Origin: an uncultured Lachnospiraceae bacterium | Lineage (GTDB): Bacteria; Bacillota; Clostridia; Lachnospirales; Lachnospiraceae | Assembly: GCA_945913255.1 (NCBI GenBank) | Contig: CAMEDC010000002.1 | Span: 62,001 to 126,000, forward strand | Direction of reading: 5' to 3' | DNA length: 64,000 nt | Part shown: positions 26,850-35,960 of the stretch, one piece after another | How positions within the stretch are numbered: position 1 is the stretch's first letter | Layout: each line of letters begins with the position of its first letter | Notes under the pieces: model-generated | Seen by the model: only the letters and a program-made list of their open reading frames with translations | Database searches by the model: none | Told to the model about the DNA's origin: nothing | Made by a program: the position numbers and the translations under genes

Positions 26850-28337
26850 TTATTGCTCTTCATCCCCATCATAATTCAAAAACTCAAACTCGAATTCATC
26901 GTCATCATCGGCCATGAAATTCTTCGCCTGCCAACCGGGCTGTGTATTTCCCTGTTTGGGCTGGGGCTTGGGTTTCCCGGCTGCCGGCTGCTCAGGTCTT
27001 TCTCCGACAGGTGGCTGTCCCTGAGGCGTTCCTGCAGGTCTTGCCCCGGCGGGTCTTTGTCCTTGTGGTGCTCCTGCAGGTCTTGTTCCGGCAGGTCTTT
27101 GTCCCTGTGATGCTCCCGCAGGTCTTGCCTCGGCGGGTCTTTGTCCCTGAGGTGCTCCTGCAGGTCTCGCTCCTGCGGGTTTCTGACCCTGAGGCGCTCC
27201 TGCAGGTCTTACTCCGGCGGGTTTCTGACCCTGTGGCGCTCCTGCGGGTCTTGTCCCGGCAGGTCTCTGCTTATCTGCCCCTACCGTATGCATTACTTTC
27301 TGTCCGGCAGGTCTTGAAGCTTCTCTTCTTCTCAAGGTTTCTCTTTCTACCTCGTTAAAATACTCCGCATCCGACATATCCTTCATCTTAAAGAACAGAA
27401 GCGCGGCTCCAGCAGCAGCTCCCACCAGAAGGATTACAAGAATAATAATCACAACCTTTTCACTTTTGACCTTTTTCTCCAGTTTCTCATATTCCGTTAC
27501 ATTGCTGGCCATCTTGTCAAAGATATCCTGAATCACATAACCCTCATTGGTCTCCGTCACTACAAGATACCATTCTCCGTCCTGCAATACTGTCTCATAT
27601 GCCTTCTTCGTCTCAGGCTCCGGCGTTGACTCCGGTTCCGCTGCAGGTTCTTCCGCAGGCTGTTCCGGTTCCTCGGTATAGGGTGTCAGCTCCTCAGAAA
27701 GATTGGCATAATCTGAACGGATAAAGCCTTCCACTGTCGAACCGTTTGATATGAAATTCACCTGATACCAGGTTTTCCCGTCTGTTCCGGTTGCCTGTCC
27801 GGTCACCGTCAATGCAAGTCCACTGGAAGCAGTTGTTACAATCTGGCTGGTAGTAGACGCATTGCTGCGGATTCTCACTGATTGTCCGCCTGTGACAGTT
27901 GCACTGACAGGATTCACCGCTGATACTTCTGCCGGTGTCTCAGTGGTGCTGCCGGATGAACTGCTGGATGAGCTTCCGGAGGATGAACCGCCTGAAATAC
28001 CGCTCTCATCCGTAACCTGCAGCAAGTCAGAACGGATATAGCCGTTTACGCCGTCAACCGTCACCTGATACCAGGTGTAACCATCACTTCCCTGTACAGA
28101 ACTGTTGATGACTACTTCCTTATCTTTTGCAGCACTTGCCACCATCTCGCTTGAGACGGCAGCTTCCTTCCGGACCTTTGCTCCATTTGCTGCCGTAACT
28201 TTTCCTTTACCCGCCGCATAGCTTACTACCGAAAACCCATCCGCGAATATTCCCAGCAGGATCACAAACACCAGAGCCATTGCTCCAAGCAGGAATTGTT
28301 TTTTCCCCAGTAACTCTCTTGTTTTTTTCATACGCAT
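26850..28337 (-). CDS. Exported SH3-domain membrane protein with cytoplasmic Pro/Gly/Gln repeats
   Basis: A 495-aa protein. Residues 1-40 are a signal/anchor ending near SYAAG. Two bacterial SH3 domains follow (KVTAANGAKVRKEAAVSSE... and SATVTGGQSVRIRSNASTTSQ...), each with the GFIRSD/GYIRSD signature, usually cell-wall or peptide binding. A Pro/Glu linker, a short domain, a second membrane helix near residue 300 (VVIIILVILLVGAAAGAALLF) and then six 14-residue repeats of RPAGAPQGQ(K/R)PAG(x) lead to an acidic C-terminus. The wall-facing sensor plus disordered inner tail suggests a sensory or scaffolding role; function unknown. It is co-directional with the zinc-ribbon gene 6 bp upstream. Confidence 0.75.
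   Translation of the reverse strand: MRMKKTRELLGKKQFLLGAMALVFVILLGIFADGFSVVSYAAGKGKVTAANGAKVRKEAAVSSEMVASAAKDKEVVINSSVQGSDGYTWYQVTVDGVNGYIRSDLLQVTDESGISGGSSSGSSSSSSSGSTTETPAEVSAVNPVSATVTGGQSVRIRSNASTTSQIVTTASSGLALTVTGQATGTDGKTWYQVNFISNGSTVEGFIRSDYANLSEELTPYTEEPEQPAEEPAAEPESTPEPETKKAYETVLQDGEWYLVVTETNEGYVIQDIFDKMASNVTEYEKLEKKVKSEKVVIIILVILLVGAAAGAALLFFKMKDMSDAEYFNEVERETLRRREASRPAGQKVMHTVGADKQRPAGTRPAGAPQGQKPAGVRPAGAPQGQKPAGARPAGAPQGQRPAEARPAGASQGQRPAGTRPAGAPQGQRPAGARPAGTPQGQPPVGERPEQPAAGKPKPQPKQGNTQPGWQAKNFMADDDDEFEFEFLNYDGDEEQ
27000..27251. repeat. 42-bp tandem coding repeat (six copies)
   Basis: Six diverged copies of a 42-bp unit encode RPAGAPQGQxPAGx. The copies differ by scattered substitutions, including Pro to Ser and Gly to Glu changes. 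Copy number probably varies between strains. Confidence 0.85.
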
Positions 28338-28343
28338 TCCTTT

Positions 28344-28793
28344 CTAGCCTCTTGTAAAACGCTTTTGGCCTTCTTCTCCCTTCTGGCTGAAGCCAAATCC
28401 CTCAATTTCCTTATGATGCTTTTCTCTCTGCTCCGCTTCCATCATGCGATGTACCTTTATTTCACATTCCGGGCAATACCTGCCGGACCGTATGGGCTTT
28501 CCGCATACTTCGCAATATAAAAAGGTTCTCGAATCCGCCGTTACTTCCAGTCTTCCCTCTTTCAGCATATGACGAATCGTACGCTGCGGAATCCCGATTG
28601 CACTCTCAATCTGTGCCGCTGTTGCACCTCTGTGTTCTTCAATATAAAGCCTCACCTTTCCGTAATCATCATAGGCTACTGCTCCGCAATCTTCACACCG
28701 GTACTCACCAACGCCCTTAAATACCATCACTCCGCCACATTTTTCACAGGTATGCGGAATATGATATTCATCCTTAAAAAATACGTTGTCCAT
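28344..28793 (-). CDS. Zinc-ribbon / helix-turn-helix protein, regulator-like
   Basis: A 149-aa protein with two zinc-binding parts flanking a helical middle: CEKCGG...CEDCG near residues 16-36 and CEVCGKPIRSGRYCPEC near 94-110. The middle (ATAAQIESAIGIPQRTIRHMLKEGRLEV) reads as a MerR/HTH-like DNA-binding helix pair. It recalls the small zinc-HTH proteins of flagellar operons in Clostridia, but no flagellar genes are here. Its stop is 6 bp before the SH3-protein gene, so the two probably form an operon. Exact function unknown. Confidence 0.7.
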   Translation of the reverse strand: MDNVFFKDEYHIPHTCEKCGGVMVFKGVGEYRCEDCGAVAYDDYGKVRLYIEEHRGATAAQIESAIGIPQRTIRHMLKEGRLEVTADSRTFLYCEVCGKPIRSGRYCPECEIKVHRMMEAEQREKHHKEIEGFGFSQKGEEGQKRFTRG

Positions 28794-28835
28794 ACACTCG
28801 CCTCCCCTCGGTTCGTTTTTGCCATTTGAACAATT

Positions 28836-30113
28836 CTATGCCTCGTCAATGGCTTTTCCGATGTCATGGCGCATATATTTATTATCAAAGGTAACCCATT
28901 CCGTTGCCTCGTATGCCTTGGCACGGGCTTCCTTCAGAGTTGCCCCCTTGGCTGTCACACCGAGCACACGTCCGCCATTTGTGACAATCCTTCCCTTATC
29001 GTCAAACTTGCTTCCTGCATGGAAACAATAGTAATCCTCTTTTCCTTCAAAGTGCTCCAAACCTTTGATTTCAAAGCCTTTCTGATAGGACACCGGATAA
29101 CCGTCGGATGCCAGTACCACGCAGACTGCCGCATTGTCCTCAAATTGTAAGTCCACCTGGTCAAGCGTTCCGTCAATGCAGGCATCAATGACATCCATAA
29201 TATCATTCTTCATCCTGCACAGCACCACCTGTGCCTCCGGATCACCAAATCTCGCATTGTACTCCAGCACTCTTGGTCCGTCCGGAGTCAGCATCAGACC
29301 GAAGAAAATAACTCCCTTGAACTCTCTGCCTTCTGCCGCCATGGCATCCACCGTAGGCTGATAAATATATTTTTTACAGAACGCATCCACTTCCTCCGTA
29401 TAGAAAGGACTGGGTGAGAAATTGCCCATGCCGCCGGTATTGAGCCCCTGATCGCCGTCCTTTGCGCGCTTGTGATCCTGAGCGGAAGTCATAGGCTTAA
29501 TTGTTTTTCCGTCCACAAAGGAAAGCACGGAAACCTCGCGTCCCGTCATAAACTCTTCAATCACCATTCGGTTGCCTGCGCTGCCGAAATGTTTGTCCAG
29601 CATGATTTCCCGCACACCGGCTTTTGCTTCTTCCAGAGTATTACAGATCAGAACACCTTTTCCGAGTGCCAGCCCGTCCGCCTTCAGCACGATGGGCATT
29701 TTTGCTGTTTCCAGATAGGCAAGTGCCTGATCCGGATCATCAAAGGTCTCGTAAGCTGCCGTGGGAATATGATACTTTTTCATCAAATCTTTGGAAAATG
29801 CCTTGCTTCCCTCCAGAATCGCCGCGTTTGCCCTCGGTCCGAACACTCTGAATCCTTCTGCTTCCAGCGCATCCACCAGACCTCCGACCAGCGGATCATC
29901 CGGTGCCACAAACACCAAATCCACTTTCTTTTCTTTCGCATAGGCAATAATTTTGTCAAACTCCATCACACCGATACTCGGCTCACACTCTGCAATCTGC
30001 GCAATTCCGGCATTTCCAGGTACACAGTAAAGTTTGTCCACTCTCCTGCTCTTCTTCATGCTGACTGCGATTGCATGCTCACGTCCGCCGCCGCCTACAA
30101 TTAAAACCTTCAT
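28836..30113 (-). CDS. purD: Phosphoribosylamine-glycine ligase (GARS)
   Basis: A 425-aa ATP-grasp enzyme that makes GAR in purine synthesis. It opens with [16 protein letters not shown], has the ATP-grasp ADGLALGKGV and the active-site segment EYNARFGDPEAQV. I begin at ATG 30113, whose ATGA overlaps the purN stop, as homologues begin MKVLIVG; ATG 30125 is an alternative. Last gene of purE-purM-purN-purD. Confidence 0.95.
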   Translation of the reverse strand: MKVLIVGGGGREHAIAVSMKKSRRVDKLYCVPGNAGIAQIAECEPSIGVMEFDKIIAYAKEKKVDLVFVAPDDPLVGGLVDALEAEGFRVFGPRANAAILEGSKAFSKDLMKKYHIPTAAYETFDDPDQALAYLETAKMPIVLKADGLALGKGVLICNTLEEAKAGVREIMLDKHFGSAGNRMVIEEFMTGREVSVLSFVDGKTIKPMTSAQDHKRAKDGDQGLNTGGMGNFSPSPFYTEEVDAFCKKYIYQPTVDAMAAEGREFKGVIFFGLMLTPDGPRVLEYNARFGDPEAQVVLCRMKNDIMDVIDACIDGTLDQVDLQFEDNAAVCVVLASDGYPVSYQKGFEIKGLEHFEGKEDYYCFHAGSKFDDKGRIVTNGGRVLGVTAKGATLKEARAKAYEATEWVTFDNKYMRHDIGKAIDEA

Positions 30114-30754
30114 CTGTTTGTCCATGCCTTTCTTACTCTTCTGACCTTGTTGTTCTTTACTTCGATTCTTCCGTTTGCAATATCGTCAATTGCCTGAGGC
30201 AGTAATACCCACTCTGCCTGCTCCATGACACGATGCTGCAGGATTTCCGGTGTGTCATCCTCTTCCACTGCCACAGCCTTCTGTGCAATAATCGGTCCTT
30301 CGTCCATTCCCTCATTCACAAAATGTACGGTAGCACCAGTCACCTTCACGCCGCGCTCCAGAGCCTTCTCATGTACCTTCAGTCCATAATACCCCACACC
30401 GCAAAAGGAAGGAATCAGAGAAGGATGAATGTTGATAATCCGGTTGGAGAATTTTGCCACCATCTCCTCGGGAATCTTAACCAGGAATCCTGCCAGTACG
30501 ATAAGATCCGGATTCAGATCACACATTTTTTCCGTGAAAGCTCTGTTAAAGCTCTCCCTGTCGGGATACTCCTTCGGCGACATACAAATGTCGGGAATCC
30601 CATGATTCTGAGCACGGGTCAGAGCCTTCGCCCCGGCATTGTTGCTGATAACCGCAAGGATCTCCGTATTGGTAATTTTCTGATTGTCAATGGCATCCAG
30701 AATAGCCTGCAGATTGGTCCCGCCGCCGGATACACATACAACTGCCCTTAACAT
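30110..30754 (-). CDS. purN: Phosphoribosylglycinamide formyltransferase (folate-dependent)
   Basis: A 214-aa transferase that formylates GAR using 10-formyl-THF. It shows the substrate loop [14 protein letters not shown] at the N-terminus, the catalytic Asn-His of [12 protein letters not shown] and the Asp of EGMDEGPII. It overlaps purM by 7 nt and purD by 4 nt, so translation is coupled. Confidence 0.96.
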   Translation of the reverse strand: MLRAVVCVSGGGTNLQAILDAIDNQKITNTEILAVISNNAGAKALTRAQNHGIPDICMSPKEYPDRESFNRAFTEKMCDLNPDLIVLAGFLVKIPEEMVAKFSNRIINIHPSLIPSFCGVGYYGLKVHEKALERGVKVTGATVHFVNEGMDEGPIIAQKAVAVEEDDTPEILQHRVMEQAEWVLLPQAIDDIANGRIEVKNNKVRRVRKAWTNR

Positions 30755-31773
30755 AAGGTAACTCCCTTTTCGCCTGCCTCACAGTGTCCCACTACAAAAG
30801 GAGTCTCGCCTGCTGCCCTGACAGCCGCAACCGTCTTATCCACATCCGCAGGATCAACTGCCAGAACCATGCCAAGACCCATGTTATAGGTATTGTACAT
30901 CATCTTCTCTTCAATGTTTCCCGTCTTCTGCAGAAGCTTGAAGATAGGAGGAATGTCATAGCTGTTTTTCTCCACAACGGCATTGATACCGTCGGGAAGC
31001 ATTCTGGGAATATTCTCATAAAAACCGCCGCCTGTGATGTGGCTGCAGCCCTTCACGGTAACACCCGCATCCTTGATGGACTTCAGTGCCTTCACATAAA
31101 TCTTTGTAGGTGCAATCAGCGCTTCTCCGAGAGTCGTTCCCAGTTCATCATAATAAGTATCCAGACTCTCCCTCGTCATCTCAAACACCTTGCGAACCAG
31201 AGAGAAACCATTGGAGTGAACGCCGGAAGAAGCAATACCGATCAGGGTATCGCCGGCCTTGATATTCGCACCGGTAATCAAATCTTTTTCATCCACTACG
31301 CCTACCGCAAAGCCTGCCAGATCGTACTCATCCTCAGGCATCAGGCCGGGATGCTCTGCCGTCTCACCACCAATCAGTGCCGCGCCTGCCTGCTTACAGC
31401 CCTCAGCCACACCCTTAACGATGGTGGCAATCTTTTCCGGATAATTCTTGCCGCAGGCTATGTAATCCAGGAAAAATAGCGGTTCACCGCCCGCACATGC
31501 CACATCATTGACACACATCGCCACGCAGTCAATGCCGATGGTATCATGCTTATCCATCAGGAATGCCAGTTTTACCTTGGTGCCACAGCCATCTGTTCCC
31601 GACAGCAAAACGGGATTTTCCATATTCTTGATGGCATTCATGGAAAATGCACCGGAAAAGCCTCCTAAGCCTCCCATAACTTCGGGACGCATCGTTCCCT
31701 TAACATACTGTTTCATCAATTCCACTGACTTGTATCCTGCCTCAATATCTACTCCAGCCTTCTTATAATCCAT
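30748..31773 (-). CDS. purM: Phosphoribosylformylglycinamidine cyclo-ligase (AIR synthetase)
   Basis: A 341-aa enzyme closing the imidazole ring. Motifs include [13 protein letters not shown] at the start, the ATP/Mg loop [31 protein letters not shown] and [27 protein letters not shown] 31773 follows GAGGAGAAAA; the longer frame uses GTG and seven extra residues. Preceded by an unusual hairpin after purE. Confidence 0.96.
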   Translation of the reverse strand: MDYKKAGVDIEAGYKSVELMKQYVKGTMRPEVMGGLGGFSGAFSMNAIKNMENPVLLSGTDGCGTKVKLAFLMDKHDTIGIDCVAMCVNDVACAGGEPLFFLDYIACGKNYPEKIATIVKGVAEGCKQAGAALIGGETAEHPGLMPEDEYDLAGFAVGVVDEKDLITGANIKAGDTLIGIASSGVHSNGFSLVRKVFEMTRESLDTYYDELGTTLGEALIAPTKIYVKALKSIKDAGVTVKGCSHITGGGFYENIPRMLPDGINAVVEKNSYDIPPIFKLLQKTGNIEEKMMYNTYNMGLGMVLAVDPADVDKTVAAVRAAGETPFVVGHCEAGEKGVTLC

Positions 31774-31813
31774 TTTTCTCCTCATTTCCGCCACACAGGG
31801 CTTTGTTCTTCTG

Positions 31814-31876
31814 CTTGAGACTTAGAACTTCTTTGCGAAACACCCTCTGGTGTGAGCATTAGAAGTTCTTCTCAAG
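31814..31876 (-). repeat. Long inverted repeat between purE and purM
   Basis: Just after the purE stop, CTTGAGAAGAACTTCT pairs with AGAAGTTCTAAGTCTCAAG (one 3-nt bulge), with an inner CACC/GGTG stem at the tip. There is no T-run on the coding strand, but TTTTTA follows on the plus strand. It may stabilise or process the pur mRNA, or stop antisense transcripts. Confidence 0.6.
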
Positions 31877-31879
31877 TTT

Positions 31880-32416
31880 TTACGCTTTAGTGGAATCCAT
31901 GTATGCCTTATATCCAATTTCCTGCAGTTTCGCGTCCTTGGCTTCCACCTGTTTTTTCAGCTTCTCACTGTATGCCTTCAGCTTTTCAAGCAATTCCGCA
32001 TCCGAAGTCGCCAGAATTTTTGCTGCCAGAAGTCCCGCATTGGCACCACCGTTAATTGCCACGGTAGCCACAGGAATGCCGGAGGGCATCTGCACAATAG
32101 AATACAGGGAATCCCTTCCTCCCAGTGAAGTTGTGTGCATGGGAATCCCAATCACGGGCATGGGGAAAATTGCCGCACACATGCCCGGCAGATGCGCAGC
32201 CATTCCGGCTCCCGCAATGATTACCTTAAAGCCCTTCTCCTCAGCACTCTTCGCATATTCAAAGAACACATCCGGCTCTCTGTGTGCACTGATAATCGTC
32301 ATCTCATAGGGGATGCCCAACTCCTCCAGAATATCCGCAGCCTTTGCCATAACCGGCATATCGGAATCGCTGCCCATAACAATGCCGACACGCGGCATAA
32401 TACCATCCTTCGCCAT
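31880..32416 (-). CDS. purE: N5-carboxyaminoimidazole ribonucleotide mutase (class I PurE)
   Basis: A 178-aa enzyme that moves the carboxyl group to form CAIR. The signature GIVMGSDSDMPVM and ISAHREPD, AGAGMAAHLPGM and GIPMHTTSLGGRDSLYSIVQMP are all present. AAGGAGG lies five nt before ATG 32416, so the TTG-started longer frame is rejected. The usual partner purK is not adjacent. First gene of the operon. Confidence 0.96.
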   Translation of the reverse strand: MAKDGIMPRVGIVMGSDSDMPVMAKAADILEELGIPYEMTIISAHREPDVFFEYAKSAEEKGFKVIIAGAGMAAHLPGMCAAIFPMPVIGIPMHTTSLGGRDSLYSIVQMPSGIPVATVAINGGANAGLLAAKILATSDAELLEKLKAYSEKLKKQVEAKDAKLQEIGYKAYMDSTKA

Positions 32417-32451
32417 GATGTCCTCCTTATGCAATCAATCATTTTATCTCA

Positions 32452-32480
32452 AGTTTACTAAAATACGCAGATTTACGCAA
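32452..32480 (-). promoter_or_regulatory. Predicted promoter of the purE operon
   Basis: TTGCGT (32475-32480), 17-nt spacer, TAAACT (32452-32457), minus strand. No purine riboswitch or PurR box is seen between here and purE. Confidence 0.5.
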
Positions 32481-32513
32481 CCTCTAACTGACAAAATTCC
32501 AAAAACTTAATTT

Positions 32514-34553
32514 TTATTCATCAAAAGCCGCATTCAGTACTTCTGTACCGGGAAGTACAAATCTTCCTTCTTTGATAATGGCAATCCTCGTGCCGTCCTT
32601 TCTGACTGCCGTCAGTTCTCCCAATTCATCATAAGGGATTGTGATGTCCGTATGGCAGTTAAAGTATGCTTCGGAAGGTTTTTCTTTACGGAGTCCGGAA
32701 CAGGAATTTTCCTTTGCAACAATTTCCTTGCCATCCGGATTATATACTGTCACATCCTCCGTGCCATGATAGCAGGTATCACCCACCGCAAAGTGAGGTC
32801 CTGTCTTCTCCGCAATCAGGATCGGCAGCTTTGCCTCCACATTCAGCTTTCTCGCCATCACATAAGCGGTAGTATTGGTTCCGATGGCGAACTCGCCCAA
32901 CGGCAGCGTCTCGTGACGGAACAAAATATTTTCCTTCACAAAATTCCTGTTCTCCTCCTCAGAAGCAAAGTTGTCACAGGTGTAGTCCTTTATCATGCCA
33001 TCCTCAAAGGTTATGGCAAGGTTTCGATACTCCAATCCTTCCAAAAATACCTTTGTCACATGGAGGAGTCCATTTGTCCCCTCCAGTACGGGAGAGGTAA
33101 ATACCTCACCCACGGGAATGTTTACATCTGCCACGCAGTTTTCGAATATGGTCTCTTTCTCCGGATTCTTCAGCTTCCACAGATTCACTTTCAAATCCGT
33201 CCTGTTGTCCCCGCTTCCCTTGATTTCGCAGTAATCTGCTGTATCCAGTGCATCAATCAGCTTCTGTTGTACATCGCGATAAAGCATATAATCCAGGGTA
33301 TTGAGTTTGATGGTCTCAGCAAACAGTTCCTGAAAAACATCCCCCACCTCAGGCACCGGGAACGCGATGATGGTAAAACTGCGCTCCTCCTCGATGATAT
33401 ACTCCTCCGTGATTGCCCGGTTCTGACTCATGAATTCCACCCAAAGCTTATTCTGCTCCTCAGAAAGCTTCAGAGCCTCCTTCTTGTTCACCGGATTGAA
33501 CTCCTTCTCGCCAAAGGTCTCCACTACGGCAGGACCTGCGTAACCCCTCGCATCTTCCCTGTATTTTTCAAATGCGGTGCGCTGCACCTCGAGCCTGCGG
33601 TTCATATAATTTCTGTCCCAGAAAAGAGCTTTGTCATCCTTGTGGTCATAGGTGTACTGGCGGTTGACAGTTCCACCGTCCACATGTGTATCGCAGATAA
33701 CCGGTTTCAGCCCAAGTTTCTCAAAGTTTTCGATAGACCGGCGTATCATTCGCTCAAACCCGATATGATATCTGACTTCCGCTGTTTTCTTCTTGCTCAA
33801 ATCCTTACCGGTCACTTCAAAGCCGATGCGATACCCCTCTGTATAGGTGTCTGCCATGGTAGCAATCGTCTCTTCCGGAAGACTCGCCAGATATTTTGCC
33901 GTTTCCAGTTCATTCTCATCCACATACTTTCCGTACGCATAGAGATATCTCACATCGTTCAGGTTACTGCTGCAGACAATCTCTGCTGCTCGGCAGCCTT
34001 CCGGACACACCAGCTGCCGGACACTGCGCTCTGTTCGAATATCTGCATAATCACTCACAAACCAGTAAAGTGTCTTACGGATATCCTCTTTGGAAGGCAA
34101 TTCCCGGTTTTCGCTCCACTCGTAGGTAAAGGCCGCGTAAATCTCCGCAAACAGTTCCAATGCGATAACAACCAGCTCCAGTTCTCCGCCGTATAAATAT
34201 TCAATCGTATCACGCAGCTCACTGTAAAGGAAAGAAAGTTCCTGACCGTACTCACCCAGCTGTTTCACCGCATAAGCCGGATTTCCGTAGCTTTCCTCAT
34301 AATGTTCCGGCAAAATGTCTGTAAACAGAGCATGATTGCGCTCTTTCAATTCTTCCAACGAAGCCGTTTTCAGGCCGCCCTCATCCAAAAATTTCTTCGT
34401 ATCGTCCAAAAGGAGAATGAATCCCGACATTTTATCAAAATAGTCCTTCAATTCCTTCTTTTCAAAATTCTCCTTAGGAATCTCACGGATCCTGTCTATG
34501 ACAAGCTGATAACGCTCCTCAAGGACAGCTGTGTTTTTTTCCATCTCTACCAT
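32514..34553 (-). CDS. M29-family aminopeptidase with a large N-terminal extension
   Basis: A 679-aa protein. The C-terminal half matches M29 (thermophilic/aminopeptidase T) metallopeptidases: Glu of GEVFTSPVLEGTNG, Glu/His region FRHETLPLGEFAIGTNTTAY, and HFAVGDTCYHGTEDV, which provide cobalt/zinc ligands. Typical M29 enzymes are about 410 aa; here about 270 extra helical residues precede it, with no known domain visible. It may form a different oligomer. ATG 34553 has AAGTGAG seven nt upstream; GTG 34565 is the alternative. Role: cytosolic peptide turnover. Confidence 0.82.
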   Translation of the reverse strand: MVEMEKNTAVLEERYQLVIDRIREIPKENFEKKELKDYFDKMSGFILLLDDTKKFLDEGGLKTASLEELKERNHALFTDILPEHYEESYGNPAYAVKQLGEYGQELSFLYSELRDTIEYLYGGELELVVIALELFAEIYAAFTYEWSENRELPSKEDIRKTLYWFVSDYADIRTERSVRQLVCPEGCRAAEIVCSSNLNDVRYLYAYGKYVDENELETAKYLASLPEETIATMADTYTEGYRIGFEVTGKDLSKKKTAEVRYHIGFERMIRRSIENFEKLGLKPVICDTHVDGGTVNRQYTYDHKDDKALFWDRNYMNRRLEVQRTAFEKYREDARGYAGPAVVETFGEKEFNPVNKKEALKLSEEQNKLWVEFMSQNRAITEEYIIEEERSFTIIAFPVPEVGDVFQELFAETIKLNTLDYMLYRDVQQKLIDALDTADYCEIKGSGDNRTDLKVNLWKLKNPEKETIFENCVADVNIPVGEVFTSPVLEGTNGLLHVTKVFLEGLEYRNLAITFEDGMIKDYTCDNFASEEENRNFVKENILFRHETLPLGEFAIGTNTTAYVMARKLNVEAKLPILIAEKTGPHFAVGDTCYHGTEDVTVYNPDGKEIVAKENSCSGLRKEKPSEAYFNCHTDITIPYDELGELTAVRKDGTRIAIIKEGRFVLPGTEVLNAAFDE

Positions 34554-34579
34554 AATTAATCTCACTTTCTTACTAAATT

Positions 34580-34900
34580 CTACAAATTAGCACCGGCATA
34601 TAAAATCAGGCTGACGCCTCCCAGAGCGGCAAGATTCAGCAGTACTCCCAGCACCGGAAACAACCTGTAATAACTCTTGTCCCTGACTGTCACAATCCCA
34701 AGCACCAGTCCCACCAGGGAAAACAGCATAGCAAGAAGCCCGGTAAACCCATAGTTCACCGCGGCCTCTCCATCGTTTCGATATGCCTGGAAAAGCACAA
34801 TTCCCAGAGAAGCAAGACTGATGATTCCCAGAATCGTAGCCATAATTCCCCTGTCGGAATGTCTTTTGTTGGTAAAAATGTAGCCTTTTCTTTTCTTCAT
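34580..34900 (-). CDS. DUF6142-family small membrane protein
   Basis: A 106-aa protein with a basic N-terminus (MKKRKGYIFTNKRHSDRG) and three hydrophobic helices. The positive-inside pattern fits a cytoplasmic N-terminus. I recognise the clostridial DUF6142 type. Function unknown. It follows the small 50-aa membrane protein after a hairpin. Confidence 0.65.
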   Translation of the reverse strand: MKKRKGYIFTNKRHSDRGIMATILGIISLASLGIVLFQAYRNDGEAAVNYGFTGLLAMLFSLVGLVLGIVTVRDKSYYRLFPVLGVLLNLAALGGVSLILYAGANL

Positions 34901-34912
34901 AAAAACTCTAAA

Positions 34913-34957
34913 CGGGCACTTTCCAAAGAGATTCCTATGCCTCTCAGAAAATGCCCG
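34913..34957 (-). terminator. Terminator between the 50-aa protein and the DUF6142 gene
   Basis: CGGGCATTTTC pairs with GAAAGTGCCCG, with an inner GAGAG/CTCTT pair; TTTAGAGTTTTT follows on the minus strand. Confidence 0.65.
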
Positions 34958-34971
34958 AAACAGCTCCTGCC

Positions 34972-35124
34972 TTAAAATAAAATTTTGGATTTTCCTGCGA
35001 TCAGTTTACCGCCGGTTACAATCAGCAGTATCCCTGTCACAATCCCCACAACAAGGGTAACCACACCTACCGCAATATTGGTTGCTCCCGCACCCTTCAT
35101 TACCTTATAAACCTTCTGTTCCAT
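34972..35124 (-). CDS. 50-aa single-helix membrane protein
   Basis: ATG 35124 is preceded by GGGAG seven nt upstream and gives a 50-aa protein: a short basic head (MEQKVYKVMKGAG), one long hydrophobic helix rich in Val/Gly/Ile, and a Lys-rich end. The longer frame overlaps pyrE and is rejected. Probably in the pyrE transcript, 68 bp after its stop. Function unknown. Confidence 0.6.
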   Translation of the reverse strand: MEQKVYKVMKGAGATNIAVGVVTLVVGIVTGILLIVTGGKLIAGKSKILF

Positions 35125-35191
35125 GATTTTGCTCCCTTCCTGTCTTTTCTCTCCCGTCACCAGGATATCATTCTCTTCACTCATTTTCTCA

Positions 35192-35869
35192 TTAAGCACC
35201 ATATGTTTCATAATATTCGTCAATCGCCGCCTTTATTGTATCGTCAATATAAATCTGTCCTTTGTATGGTCTGTTATACAGATGTTCAATTACTTCCTTC
35301 ATGGTAACAATGGCATGTGCATCAAAGCCGTATTTTTCCTTGATTTCATCCAGTGCACTCATCTTACCGCCAAGTCCGATTTCCATACGATTCAAAGAAA
35401 CCATAAGGCCGATAATCGTTACATCTGCAGCTCCCCGCACCTTCGGCACGGTTTCTTCCATGGACTTTCCGGAAGTGGTGACATCTTCAATCATGATCAC
35501 TCTGTCCCCGTCCTTTAAGGTGCTTCCCAGAAAGCTTCCCTTATCCGCACCATGGTCTTTTTCCTCTTTGCGGTCGGAACAGTAGCGAATCTCTTTTCCG
35601 TATAATTTGCTGTATGCCACTGCCGTTACCACACTGATGGGAATACCCTTATAGGCAGGTCCGAACAATACGTCAAAATCATCACCGTAATTTTCGTGAA
35701 TTGCCTTTGCATAATACTCTCCCAGTCTCATCAGCTGGCTTCCTGTCACATATGCTCCAGCATTCATAAAGAACGGAGACTTTCTCCCGCTTTTTAATGT
35801 AAACTCGCCAAACTTCATCACCTGGCTGTCTACCATAAACTCGATAAATTCCTGCTTGTACTGTTCCAT
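35192..35869 (-). CDS. pyrE: Orotate phosphoribosyltransferase
   Basis: A 225-aa enzyme converting orotate and PRPP to OMP. The PRPP loop is VIMIEDVTTSGKSMEE; other conserved parts are FTLKSGRKSPFFMNAG and FGPAYKGIPI with RKEEKDHGADKG. AAGGAG lies eight nt before ATG 35869; 21 upstream codons of the longer frame are not conserved. pyrF is 20 kb away and no other pyr gene is adjacent. Confidence 0.96.
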   Translation of the reverse strand: MEQYKQEFIEFMVDSQVMKFGEFTLKSGRKSPFFMNAGAYVTGSQLMRLGEYYAKAIHENYGDDFDVLFGPAYKGIPISVVTAVAYSKLYGKEIRYCSDRKEEKDHGADKGSFLGSTLKDGDRVIMIEDVTTSGKSMEETVPKVRGAADVTIIGLMVSLNRMEIGLGGKMSALDEIKEKYGFDAHAIVTMKEVIEHLYNRPYKGQIYIDDTIKAAIDEYYETYGA

Positions 35870-35960
35870 TCCTGTCACTCCTTGTTCTATGTTTCTTCTC
35901 TTATGCTTTCGTAATCGTTCCCAGTCTATCACAGAAACAGGATTTTTTCAACTCACCACA

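Noticed and set aside
32652..34196. A 514-codon plus-strand frame opposite the aminopeptidase gene
   Set aside because: It is a shadow of the minus-strand gene: no ribosome site, Cys/His/Ile-rich composition typical of antisense frames, and no recognisable domain.
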